Of a stretch of 64,000 bases of DNA, positions 34,645 to 43,449 are shown piece after piece. Made by a program: the position numbers and the translations under genes. The notes under the pieces are model-generated. The model ran no database searches and was not told where the DNA came from. It saw nothing but the letters and a program-made list of their open reading frames with translations. The stretch is taken from NCBI GenBank assembly GCA_963787185.1, contig CAWBCC010000015.1, positions 124,001 through 188,000 of the forward strand. Direction: 5' to 3'. The stretch is from JAJXZP01 sp963787185. Its GTDB lineage: Bacteria; Spirochaetota; Spirochaetia; Treponematales; Rectinemataceae. How positions within the stretch are numbered: the first letter of the stretch is position 1; every line of letters starts with the position of its first letter.

Positions 34645-35838
34645 ATGCCTGATGTTGATATGGATTTTGAAAGCGATCTTTCGAAAATGGCCGCCTTTGG
34701 CTTCGATGAGGGATTCCTGCGCGATTTCGCGTCCCTGGCGGAGCCGGGCGATATGCCCGCGCGGATCGTCGAGGTCCAGCGGGGCAGATTTTCCGCCCTG
34801 TGCGCCGCGGCGGCGAGTGGACTGATCGAAGTCGAGGCACTGCTCTCCGGAGCCTTCATGAACAAGGCGGAAGCCGGAGCCGATTTCCCCGCCGTTGGCG
34901 ACTGGGTCGCTCTCCGCCCGGCGGACATGATGAAGGGCGGCGCAGCCAGGGGTGGGGCTTCGGGCGTTTCGGGGTCCGCGCAGATCACTGCCGTCCTGCC
35001 GCGTCGCAGCGCCTTCCTACGCAAGGCGCCCGGCGATACGGCGCGGGACAGAGTGGAGGCCCAGGTGCTCGCGGCCAACGTGGACAGCGCCTTCATCGTG
35101 ATGGCCGCGGGCCGCGACTGGAATCCTCGCCGGCTGGAGCGCTACCTCGCGCTCGCAGGGGAGGCGGGCGTTCAAGCGGTCATCGTCATCACCAAGGCCG
35201 ATCTGGCGGAAGATCCCGAGGCGCTGCTGAGGGAGGCAGCTTCGACGGCTAGCGGGGTCGAGCGGACGCTGGTCTGCGCTCCCGAGGGGCAGGGCCTGGA
35301 ATCGCTCACCGAAAGGCTTCTGCCGGGGAGGACCATCGTCCTCCTCGGCTCCTCGGGGGCGGGCAAGTCCACCCTGCTCAACGCGCTGGCCGGCAAGGAA
35401 CTCGCCGCGACCGGCGAGGTGCGGGCCGACGACGAGCGGGGCCGGCACACGACCACGCACCGCCAGCTCTACCGGCTTCCGAGCGGCGCGCTCGTCATCG
35501 ATACGCCGGGACTCCGCGAGGTTCAGCTCTGGGCCGAAGAGGAATCGGTCGACGCGGTCTTCGGGGAGATCGAAGAGTACGCGGCGCTGTGCCGCTTCAG
35601 GGACTGCCGCCACGAGCGCGAGCCCGGCTGCGCCGTCAGGGAAGCCTTGGAGAGGGGCGACATCGACCTCGGGCGCTACGAGAGCTGGAGGAAGCTCAGG
35701 CGGGAGCTCGCCTACCTGGACAGCCGCACGGACCCGGCGGCGCGGAGAGCGGAAGCCGATCGCTGGAAGGCCATCAACAAAGACATGCGCGGCTACACGA
35801 AGGAGCGGCGTTCGATCGCGGGAAAATCGCGCGACTAG
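34645..35838 (+). CDS. rsgA: Ribosome small-subunit GTPase RsgA
   Basis: 397 residues. A circularly permuted GTPase that checks late 30S maturation. The order is G4 (VITKADL), G1 (LLGSSGAGKSTLLNALAG) and G3 (DTPGLRE), preceded by an OB domain, and followed by the zinc region CRFRDCRHEREPGCAV. The C-terminal RRSIAGKSRD is basic as usual. Start ATG of MPDVDMDF has GAGG 10 bp upstream. The N-terminus is a little longer than in most homologues. Confidence 0.95.
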   Translation: MPDVDMDFESDLSKMAAFGFDEGFLRDFASLAEPGDMPARIVEVQRGRFSALCAAAASGLIEVEALLSGAFMNKAEAGADFPAVGDWVALRPADMMKGGAARGGASGVSGSAQITAVLPRRSAFLRKAPGDTARDRVEAQVLAANVDSAFIVMAAGRDWNPRRLERYLALAGEAGVQAVIVITKADLAEDPEALLREAASTASGVERTLVCAPEGQGLESLTERLLPGRTIVLLGSSGAGKSTLLNALAGKELAATGEVRADDERGRHTTTHRQLYRLPSGALVIDTPGLREVQLWAEEESVDAVFGEIEEYAALCRFRDCRHEREPGCAVREALERGDIDLGRYESWRKLRRELAYLDSRTDPAARRAEADRWKAINKDMRGYTKERRSIAGKSRD

Positions 35839-35875
35839 CGGCCTGTCCGAACGATCGGGCATCCCGTGGATCGGG

Positions 35876-36955
35876 CTAGGAGTCGAGCGCCGCCCCCATG
35901 CTCTCGAGGTAGCCCTCCAGGAACTCGAGGGGCTCGATCTCGCGGTTGAGTATGCGGTGGACGCCGTCCATGATCGGCAGGTCGAGCTGCCGCTCGGCCG
36001 CGATCGCGGCTATGTGCCGGCAGGCGACGGCCCCCTCGGGAAGGTAGCCGATCTCGCCCAGGCGTCCGAGCAGGTCGTCGAGGTCGCGAAAGGGCGCGAG
36101 GATGGCCTTCTGCACTATCTCGCGGCCGAAGCGCCGGTTGCGCCCGTGGACCGAGCGGCAGGTGACGTCGAGGTCTCCGACGCCCGCGATGGAGGTGAAG
36201 GTCTCGGGGTGGGTCGCGCCGAGGGCCTTGCCCAGAATCTGCATTTCGTTGAGACCTGCGGCGAGGAGGAGGGACTCGGTGTTGTCGCCGAACTCGGAGT
36301 GGGCCCGGCCCCCCTCGCCGGCCAGGGCGTCCAGCATGCCGAAGGCGATGGCCACCACGTTCTTGGCGGCCGCGCAGACCTGCACGCCCGTGGTATCGAG
36401 GGAGGGGAACACGAGCACGCGACTGCCACGGAAAAGCTCCCGCACGCGGATCGCATTGCGCCCGTTGCGGCTCGCCGCCGCGAGGCCCGTTATGCGGCCG
36501 CGCGACACCTCCTCGGCGTGGCTCGGCCCCGAGAGGTAGACGGTCCTGTCGCGATACGCGCCGGGCAGGCGATCCTCCAGAGTGTCGAGGATGAGGCGGG
36601 GAAGGCGCGGATCGGCGATGAAGCCCTTCGTGACCACGACGACGAGCGACTCGCCCTCCATGAGATTGGGCGCGCTCAGTATTCGCCGCACGATACCCAT
36701 GAGGTAGGGCGAGGGTACGGCGAGGAAGAGGACGTCCTTGCCCGAGGCCGCGGTCAGGGGGTCGGTCTCGGGCCGGAGCCCGGGAGGGAGCGCCACGCCG
36801 GGCAGGTAGAGGGCGTTCTCCCCGGTCTCCGCGATGCCTTTCGCGAGCTCGCTCTCGAGGCACCAGAGGGTGACCTCGTGCCCGCACTCGGCCAGCACCT
36901 TGGCCAGGGCCGTGCCCCAGGCGCCGGCCCCGATCACGCCTATGCGCTCCGACAC
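35876..36955 (-). CDS. gpsA: Glycerol-3-phosphate dehydrogenase (NAD(P)+)
   Basis: 359 residues, GTG start. Makes sn-glycerol-3-phosphate for phospholipids from dihydroxyacetone phosphate. The Rossmann motif IGVIGAGAWGTALAKVLAE, VVVTKGF, YLSGPSHAEEV, CAAAKNVVAIAFGMLDAL with catalytic Lys, and AGVGDLDVTCRSVHGRNRRFG are all present. It lies after ndk on the same strand with a 30-bp gap and probably shares its transcript. It converges with rsgA. Confidence 0.96.
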   Translation of the reverse strand: MSERIGVIGAGAWGTALAKVLAECGHEVTLWCLESELAKGIAETGENALYLPGVALPPGLRPETDPLTAASGKDVLFLAVPSPYLMGIVRRILSAPNLMEGESLVVVVTKGFIADPRLPRLILDTLEDRLPGAYRDRTVYLSGPSHAEEVSRGRITGLAAASRNGRNAIRVRELFRGSRVLVFPSLDTTGVQVCAAAKNVVAIAFGMLDALAGEGGRAHSEFGDNTESLLLAAGLNEMQILGKALGATHPETFTSIAGVGDLDVTCRSVHGRNRRFGREIVQKAILAPFRDLDDLLGRLGEIGYLPEGAVACRHIAAIAAERQLDLPIMDGVHRILNREIEPLEFLEGYLESMGAALDS

Positions 36956-36985
36956 GACGAAAACCCTCCCGCACCCGGAGCGCGA

Positions 36986-37435
36986 TCATATCCAGGCATC
37001 GTTGCCGTCCTTCCATTCGTGGATTTCCGCCTCCCCGAAGAAGAGCGCGATCTCCCGTTCGGCGCTCTCTTCCGAATCGGAGGCGTGTATGACATTGAGA
37101 TTCGTATGATCCGCGTAGTCGCCGCGGATGGTGCCGGGCAGGGCCTCCTCGGTCCTGGTCGCACCGCAGAGTCTACGGAGGGCGGACACCGCCCCTTCGC
37201 CCTCGACGACCATGGCCACGACGGGACCCGAGCAGATGTAGTCCACGAGCTCTTCGTAAAAGTCCCTGCCGCGATGTTCGGCGTATTGCTTCTCGGCGAG
37301 CTCGCGGCTGACCCTCGTCAGTTTGAGGGCTACGATCCGCAGGCCCTTGCGTTCGATGCGCGAGAGCACTTCGCCCGCGAGGCGCCGCTGGACGACGCCG
37401 GGCTTGAGCATGGAAAAACTGCGTTCTACGGCCAT
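36986..37435 (-). CDS. ndk: Nucleoside diphosphate kinase
   Basis: 149 residues. Transfers the gamma phosphate between nucleoside triphosphates through a phosphohistidine. SFSMLKPGVVQRRLAGEVLSRIE and the active-site NVIHASDSEESAEREIALFF are typical; the usual NxxHGSD reads NVIHASD. It lies upstream of gpsA and is divergent from the CoA-activase gene. Confidence 0.96.
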   Translation of the reverse strand: MAVERSFSMLKPGVVQRRLAGEVLSRIERKGLRIVALKLTRVSRELAEKQYAEHRGRDFYEELVDYICSGPVVAMVVEGEGAVSALRRLCGATRTEEALPGTIRGDYADHTNLNVIHASDSEESAEREIALFFGEAEIHEWKDGNDAWI

Positions 37436-37513
37436 GGTTCCTCCCGCTTCCTCAGACTAGCACGCGGGGAAGCCTCGCTTCCAGCGTTGCGCCGGCCGGG
37501 CTCGGCCTTCGCC

Positions 37514-37543
37514 TTGTCGCTCGGTAACGCTTGGTAGTATTCT
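37514..37543 (+). promoter_or_regulatory. Promoter of the CoA-activase gene
   Basis: TTGTCG (37514-37519), 18 bp, TATTCT (37538-37543). The -10 ends 7 bp before the ATG at 37551 and no ribosome site is visible, so the message is probably leaderless. Confidence 0.45.
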
Positions 37544-37550
37544 GCAGTCG

Positions 37551-40500
37551 ATGGCTCCCATCAGGCTCGGCGTGGATATCGGCTCGACGACGGTCAAACT
37601 CGCGGCCCTCGACGAAGGCGGCCGGCTCCTGCACGGCACCTACGAGCGGCATCGCTCGGACATCGGCTCCACATTGACGCGCATGCTCGACGACGCCGCC
37701 CGGGCGCTCGGGGGGGGCCTCGAGTTCGAGGCGGCGGTCACCGGCTCGGCGGGCATGGGCGTGGCCTCGCGCCTGGGCTTCCCCTTCGTCCAGGAGGTGG
37801 TGGCTTGCGCCCGGGCGGTCGAAAGCTACCTGCCCGGCACCGATGTCGCCGTGGAGCTGGGCGGCGAAGACGCCAAGATCACCTACTTCGGCGAACAGCT
37901 CGACCAGCGCATGAACGGCAGCTGCGCCGGGGGCACCGGGGCCTTCATCGACCAGATGGCCGTGCTCCTCGGCGTCGATGCCGCCGGCATCGACGAGTTG
38001 GCCGCCCGCGCCCGGACCGTGTACCCCATCGCGGCGCGCTGCGGCGTCTTCGCCAAGGCGGACATCCAGCCCCTCATCAACGAGGGCGCGCGAGCCGAAG
38101 ACATAGCCGCCTCCGTGCTCCAGGCCGTCGTCAACCAGACCATATCGGGCCTCGCCTGCGGCCGGCCCATACGTGGGCGCGTGGCCTTCCTCGGGGGGCC
38201 GCTCCACTTCCTCCCCGAGCTCAGAAAGCGCTTCGCCGAGACCCTCAAACTCGCGAGCGACGAGATGCTCGTGCCGGCCGACGGGCGGCTCTTCGTGGCG
38301 CTCGGGGCCGCCCTCTGCGCCAGGGAGGAAAACGCCTCGCGCGTTCCCATGGCAGGCGCCCTCGCCGGCGCCCGAGAGCGACCACCGACGCTCGACGCTC
38401 TCGCGGGCATGGCCCGCGAGTCGCGCCCCGCCGCCGGCGACGAGCAGAGGCTGCCGCCCCTCTTCGCCGACGAGACCGCCAGGAAGGACTTTCGGGAGCG
38501 CCACGCGGCTGCGGCCCTGCCCCGCCTCGCCGAGGGCGAGACGCCCGAAGGGCCCCTCTTCCTGGGCCTCGACGCGGGTTCGACCACCTCCAAGCTCGTC
38601 CTCGTCGACGCGGACGGAAGGCTCGTCCATTCCTTCTATGCGCCGAACGGCGGCCACCCCCTGACCGTCCTCGTCGACGCATTGCGCGAAACATACAGGC
38701 TCCTGCCCGCCGGGGCCGCGATAGGCCGCGCCTGCGCGACGGGCTACGGCGAGGGCCTCGTGAGGGCCGCGCTGGGCGCGGACGAGGGCGAGGTCGAGAC
38801 GGTGGCCCACTGCCTGGCCGCCGAGCGCCTCCTGCCCGGCGTCGACGCCGTGCTCGACATAGGCGGCCAGGACATGAAGTTCCTCCGGGTCAAGGAAGGC
38901 GTCATCTCCTCGGTCGTGCTCAACGAGGCCTGCTCCTCGGGCTGCGGTTCCTTCCTCGAAACCTTCGCAAGCTCCCTGGACTTCGGGCCCGAAGACTTCG
39001 CCCGCGTCGCCCTCGATTCGCCGGCGCCCGTGGACCTGGGCAGCCGCTGCACCGTCTTCATGAACTCGAGGGTCAAGCAGGCGCAGAAGGAGGGGGCGAG
39101 CCCGGCCGACATCTCGGCCGGCCTGGCCTACTCGGTCATCCGCAACGCCCTGCAGAAGGTCATCAGGCTCCGCGATCCCCGCTCGGTGGGCGCCAAAGTG
39201 GTAGTCCAGGGCGGCACCTTCGCGAGCGACGCCGTCCTGCGCGCCTTCGAGCTCGTCTCGGGCATCGAGCCCGTGCGGCCCGCGGAGACGGGCCTCATGG
39301 GAGCCTACGGCGCCGCCCTCATCGCCCGTGCGCGCTGGCGCGAAGGCGGCGTTTCCTCCCTGCTCGGGCTCCGCGAGCTCGAGGGTTTCGCTTATCGCTC
39401 CGAGCCTCGCCGATGCCCGGGCTGCGCCAACGCCTGCCTCCTCACCGTGACCCGTTTCGGCGCTCCGGGCGAGGAGACTGCCCGCGCCCACGTCACGGGC
39501 AACCGCTGCGAGCGGGGCGAGCTTCTGGCTCTCTCCGGCGACCGTCCCGCCCCGGCCGCGAAAATCGCCGGCGCCGGGAGGCGGGATGCCGGTCGGGCCG
39601 CAGCCCCGACCGCCCCCCCCGATCTCTACGCCTGGAAGTACGAGCGCCTTTTCCGCTACCGCCCGCTCGAACGCGGCCGCGAGGGCCGGGGCTCGGTGGG
39701 CATCCCCCGCGTCCTCAACCTCTACGAGAACTATCCCTTCTGGTTCACTCTCTTCACCGGGCTCGGATTCCGCGTCGAGCTCTCGCCGCGCTCCTCCAAG
39801 ACCGTCTACGAAAAGGGCATGGATACCATCCCCTCGGAGTCGGCCTGCTATCCCGCCAAGCTCGCCCACGGGCACGCGGTCTCGCTCGCCGAGCGGGGGC
39901 TCGGCTTCGTCTTCTATCCCTGCGTCCCGCGCGAAGAACGCTTCGTCGAGGGCTCGGACAACAGCTTCAACTGCCCCATCGTGACCTCCTATCCGGAGGT
40001 TATGCGCAACAATGTCGAGGCCTTCCGCGACGGCAGTCTCCGCTACCTCGATCCCTTCCTTCCCATCGCGGATCCCGCGGCCATGCGCGCCCGGGTCGCC
40101 GAGGAGCTCGCCCCCTTCGGCGTCGGGCCCGAGGAGGCCGGGGCCGCCCTCGAGGCCGCCTACGCCGAACAGGAAGCCTTCCGCGCCGAGCTCAGGGCCC
40201 AGGGCGAAGCCGCGATCGCCTGGGTGGAGAGAACGGGGGGACACGGCATCGTGCTCGCGGGCAGGCCCTACCACATCGATCCCGAGATCCACCACGGCAT
40301 ACCCTCGCTCGTGGCGGGTCTGGGCATGGCGGTCCTGAGCGAGGACTCGATAGCTCACCTCGGCCGCGTCGAGCGCAAGCTGCGCGTCGTGGACCAGTGG
40401 GCCTATCACTCAAGACTCTACGCCGCGGCCTCCTTCGTCTCCCGCCGCGACGATCTCGATCTCGTCCAGCTCGTGTCCTTCGGCTGCGGTCTCGACGCGG

Positions 40501-42038
40501 TCACCGCCGACCAGGTCGAGGAGATACTCTCGCGCACGGGCAAGATCTACACCGGCATCAAGATCGACGAGCATGCCAACCTCGGCGCCGCGCGCATCAG
40601 GCTGCGCTCTCTCCTCGCCGCCGTGGAGGAGCGCCGTGCCGCGTCCGTCAGGGCCCACGAGCCCGAGCCGCTCCGGCCGCGCCCCCTCTTCACCGAAGAG
40701 ATGCGCCGCGAGTACACCATTCTCGCTCCCCAGATGTCGCCGATCCACTTCCGGATCATCGAGGCGGCCTTCCGACACTCGGGCTACAATCTGGACATCC
40801 TGCCCGTCGCGGGAGCGGCCGCCCTCGACGAAGGCCTGCGCTCGGTCAACAACGACGCCTGCTACCCCTCGATCCTCGTCGCCGGCCAGCTCATCGAAGC
40901 CCTCACCTCGGGGCGCTACGATCCCGACCGCACCGCCCTCCTCATATCCCAGACGGGCGGAGGCTGCAGGGCCTCGAACTACATCGCCTTCATCCGCAAG
41001 GCCCTGGCCGACGCAGGGCTGGAGCGCGTACCCGTGATCTCGCTGAGCGCCGCGTCGCTCGAACGCAACCCCGGCTTCCGCCCCACCCTGCCCTTCCTGC
41101 TGCGGGGACTGGAGGCCCTCGTCTACGGCGACGCCCTCATGCGCCTCCTGTATCGCACGCGCCCCTACGAGGCGGTGCCGGGCTCCGCCCGGGCCCTGGT
41201 CGACGCCTGGACCGAGCGCTGCAGGGCGAGCCTCGATCACACGTCGTTCCTACGCTTCGCCCGCAACCTCCGGGCCATCGTCCGCGATTTCGACGGCCTC
41301 GCGCTGCGCGAGGAGCCGAGGCGGCCGCGCATAGGCGTCGTGGGCGAGATACTCGTCAAATTCCACCCCGACGCAAACGGGCACATCGTCGAAACCATAG
41401 AGGCCGAGGGCGGCGAGGCAGTCGTTCCCGATCTTTTCGACTTCCTTCTCTACTCGACCTACAACGGCATCTTCCGCCGCAGCAAACTCGGCGGGAGCCT
41501 CAAGGGCGAGGCGCTCGCGCGGCTGGGCATAGCCCTCCTGGAGCTGGTCCGCTCTCCCCTCTCGCGCGCCCTGCGCCGCAGCCGCCGCTTCGAGGCGCCG
41601 CCTTCGATCCACGAACTGGCGGCCGGCGTCGACGGCATCGTGCAGCTGGGCAACGCCACGGGCGAAGGCTGGTTCCTCACCGCGGAGATGGTCGAGCTCA
41701 TCCACTCCGGCTCCTCGGGCGTCGTGTGCCTCCAGCCCTTCGCCTGCCTGCCCAACCACGTCACGGGCAAGGGCATGCTCAAGGAATTGAGGCGCCGCCA
41801 TCCCGGCGTCCCGGTCGCGGCCATCGACTTCGACCCCGGCGCCTCCGAGGTCAACCAGCTCAACCGCCTCAAGCTCCTCATGGCCAACGCCCGCCGCGGA
41901 AGCCGTCCCTCGCCGGTGCCGGTCGAAGCTCCGGAGGCCGGGATCGGAGAGCCGAGGATGGCCGGGGCGGAGGCCGCCGAAATCACGGTCGAGGGCGCGG
42001 CCTCGGGCTCCTCCGGCGCCGACGAGGAGACGGCCTAG
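37551..42038 (+). CDS. Giant acyl-CoA dehydratase activator/CoA-activase with DUF2229 and HgdB-like parts
   Basis: 1495 residues. Two ASKHA ATPase domains of the BcrAD/BadFG/HgdC type come first: LGVDIGSTTVKLAALD with GSCAGGTGAFIDQMA (about 1-265), and LGLDAGSTTSKLVLVD with ACSSGCGSFLETFA (about 335-600), whose Cys should help bind the 4Fe-4S cluster. A linker with CPGCANACLLTVTRF follows. Then a DUF2229 domain (LNLYENYPFWFTLFTGLGFRVEL, IPSESACYPAKLAHGH) and a C-terminal HgdB-like region with many Cys. Such proteins use ATP to drive low-potential electrons into 2-hydroxyacyl-CoA dehydratases or related enzymes. The true substrate is unknown. No separate dehydratase subunits are adjacent. Confidence 0.85.
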   Translation: MAPIRLGVDIGSTTVKLAALDEGGRLLHGTYERHRSDIGSTLTRMLDDAARALGGGLEFEAAVTGSAGMGVASRLGFPFVQEVVACARAVESYLPGTDVAVELGGEDAKITYFGEQLDQRMNGSCAGGTGAFIDQMAVLLGVDAAGIDELAARARTVYPIAARCGVFAKADIQPLINEGARAEDIAASVLQAVVNQTISGLACGRPIRGRVAFLGGPLHFLPELRKRFAETLKLASDEMLVPADGRLFVALGAALCAREENASRVPMAGALAGARERPPTLDALAGMARESRPAAGDEQRLPPLFADETARKDFRERHAAAALPRLAEGETPEGPLFLGLDAGSTTSKLVLVDADGRLVHSFYAPNGGHPLTVLVDALRETYRLLPAGAAIGRACATGYGEGLVRAALGADEGEVETVAHCLAAERLLPGVDAVLDIGGQDMKFLRVKEGVISSVVLNEACSSGCGSFLETFASSLDFGPEDFARVALDSPAPVDLGSRCTVFMNSRVKQAQKEGASPADISAGLAYSVIRNALQKVIRLRDPRSVGAKVVVQGGTFASDAVLRAFELVSGIEPVRPAETGLMGAYGAALIARARWREGGVSSLLGLRELEGFAYRSEPRRCPGCANACLLTVTRFGAPGEETARAHVTGNRCERGELLALSGDRPAPAAKIAGAGRRDAGRAAAPTAPPDLYAWKYERLFRYRPLERGREGRGSVGIPRVLNLYENYPFWFTLFTGLGFRVELSPRSSKTVYEKGMDTIPSESACYPAKLAHGHAVSLAERGLGFVFYPCVPREERFVEGSDNSFNCPIVTSYPEVMRNNVEAFRDGSLRYLDPFLPIADPAAMRARVAEELAPFGVGPEEAGAALEAAYAEQEAFRAELRAQGEAAIAWVERTGGHGIVLAGRPYHIDPEIHHGIPSLVAGLGMAVLSEDSIAHLGRVERKLRVVDQWAYHSRLYAAASFVSRRDDLDLVQLVSFGCGLDAVTADQVEEILSRTGKIYTGIKIDEHANLGAARIRLRSLLAAVEERRAASVRAHEPEPLRPRPLFTEEMRREYTILAPQMSPIHFRIIEAAFRHSGYNLDILPVAGAAALDEGLRSVNNDACYPSILVAGQLIEALTSGRYDPDRTALLISQTGGGCRASNYIAFIRKALADAGLERVPVISLSAASLERNPGFRPTLPFLLRGLEALVYGDALMRLLYRTRPYEAVPGSARALVDAWTERCRASLDHTSFLRFARNLRAIVRDFDGLALREEPRRPRIGVVGEILVKFHPDANGHIVETIEAEGGEAVVPDLFDFLLYSTYNGIFRRSKLGGSLKGEALARLGIALLELVRSPLSRALRRSRRFEAPPSIHELAAGVDGIVQLGNATGEGWFLTAEMVELIHSGSSGVVCLQPFACLPNHVTGKGMLKELRRRHPGVPVAAIDFDPGASEVNQLNRLKLLMANARRGSRPSPVPVEAPEAGIGEPRMAGAEAAEITVEGAASGSSGADEETA

Positions 42039-42439
42039 CGCGCCGCATGACGGACACGCTCGGCCAGAGGAGTCCCCTCCAGGTTGAGTATGAGCCTTCG
42101 ATCGAGAGTGACGAGAATGTCGTCGTTCTCCGCGGCGGCAAGGACATGGATCATATCGTAGGGACGGGTCTGCGTCCTAAGCGAGACCTCCAAGGCGTCG
42201 CCGACGAGATGGCCGGTCGGAACGATGGGCATACCGATCGCATCCCAGGCCTTCCACAATTCCATCCCGAGCTCCGGCGTACAGCGTTTCTTTCGAACCA
42301 GACTCACTACTGCGTTGGCCAGTTCGAGGGGGAGAATGTCCGTCTGCAGGGATCGCTCATCGACGAGTAGAGGCTCCAAGGATTCCCAACCCTCCTCACG
42401 GATCAGGTAGGCGACCACGATCCCCGTGTCGAGGATCAA
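42035..42439 (-). CDS. PIN-domain toxin (VapC-like)
   Basis: 134 residues. The acidic metal site is visible: Asp in MILDTGIVVAYL, Glu in LELANAVV, Asp in RPYDMIHVLAAA and Asp in LVTLDRRL. PIN toxins cut RNA in the cytoplasm. It overlaps its antitoxin upstream by 4 bp (ATGA) and converges with the CoA-activase gene, sharing 4 bp at the stops. It marks the left edge of the accessory region. Confidence 0.85.
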   Translation of the reverse strand: MILDTGIVVAYLIREEGWESLEPLLVDERSLQTDILPLELANAVVSLVRKKRCTPELGMELWKAWDAIGMPIVPTGHLVGDALEVSLRTQTRPYDMIHVLAAAENDDILVTLDRRLILNLEGTPLAERVRHAAR

Positions 42440-42681
42440 AACCTTCCATCCCGGACTTCATCCATGATTTCCTGAGCGGAGGCGCCACCGGGATTCGGTG
42501 TCACGCGTACGGAGAGCGCGCGGATATTCGCCAACAGGGCTTCGCGGGCGAGCGGGGGGCGTGCGGCCCGCTCCAAAATCGAAAGCACCTCGCCTTGGAG
42601 CGACCGCCTTTCCTTTTTTGCGCGTGCGCGCAGGGCATCCATGAGAGCCTCGTCGACATTCCTGATGAGCAATTGCGCCAT
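42436..42681 (-). CDS. Antitoxin with ribbon-helix-helix domain (FitA/VapB type)
   Basis: 81 residues from the ATG of MAQLLIRNVDEALMDALRARA, with GGAGG 8 bp upstream; a longer frame from 42708 lacks this support. The N-terminal ribbon-helix-helix (LIRNVDEALMDALRARAKKERRSLQGEVLSIL) should bind operator DNA and the C-terminal tail should neutralise the PIN toxin. It is encoded immediately before the toxin with a 4-bp overlap. Confidence 0.85.
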   Translation of the reverse strand: MAQLLIRNVDEALMDALRARAKKERRSLQGEVLSILERAARPPLAREALLANIRALSVRVTPNPGGASAQEIMDEVRDGRF

Positions 42682-42705
42682 AGGTTGCCTCCACGGAAAA
42701 GATAG

Positions 42706-43351
42706 CATTTTGATAGCAACAAGACAACATTTGAGAAAGAGGAATTCTTAGGGGCGCGTCTGGATGCCATAGCAGCCGACTCAGGCTACAACAAGAGCCT
42801 CATAGGCCAGTACTTCGGAAACAAGCTGGGCCTCTACACGGACGTGCTGAAGCGGGCGGACAGGGAGGTGGACGTCATGCTCGCACAGGCGGTAGGGCCT
42901 CTGCTAGCGGACGAGACCGCCGTTTCCGATGCACATGGCTTCAGGACCTACCTCGAGTCCACGGTCGGGGCCTTCTTCGACTATCTGCTCGGGCATCCGC
43001 GCCTAGTCCGGATTCCCACCTGGGAAATGGCCGGCGGCTGGAAGATATTCGCCGAGATAGCCGAAGGCTTTCCGAGCGAAAACGGCGAGCGCTTCGAGGC
43101 GCTTTTTCGCGAGGCTTGGGACGCCGGACTGCTCCGATTTCCGGCCCACGATCCAATTTTCGATGCTCGTGCAGGTATGCATGGGCCCTCTCTCTTTTTC
43201 CCCCGTATACCGACTGCTCCTGCCGAACGAGGACCCTTCTTCCGCCGCGTTCATCGTGCAGGAGCGAAAGTACCTCGTCGATTTCATCGTTTCCGGAATG
43301 CTCACTGACTCGGCAATTGGAAAGCTGTCATCGCATCGAAAAAAGGCTTAG
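42706..43351 (+). pseudogene. TetR-family regulator, truncated and frameshifted
   Basis: The open frame starts without an initiator and gives the second half of a TetR helix-turn-helix (LDAIAADSGYNKSLIGQYFGNK), then ligand-domain helices to about 43155. From 43163 the protein continues in another frame (MLVQVCMGPLSFSPVYRLLL, FIVSGML). So the first 25 or so residues are missing and there is a frameshift near 43155. It cannot make a normal regulator. Confidence 0.75.
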
Positions 43352-43449
43352 CCCTGCGGCCCTTTTTCGATGCTCACGTCAACTGCTTTATTGCCGGGTC
43401 AGTAAAGATCCGGAAGAAAGCCGAGCGGCGAGTTTTTGAGGAGGAAGCC

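Noticed and set aside
37452..40409. 985-codon open frame on the minus strand inside the CoA-activase gene
   Set aside because: It is an antisense shadow produced by high GC and third-position bias; the plus-strand protein has clear domains throughout. Other long antisense frames, such as those within the diaphorase, formate dehydrogenase and fabV genes, were dropped for the same reason.
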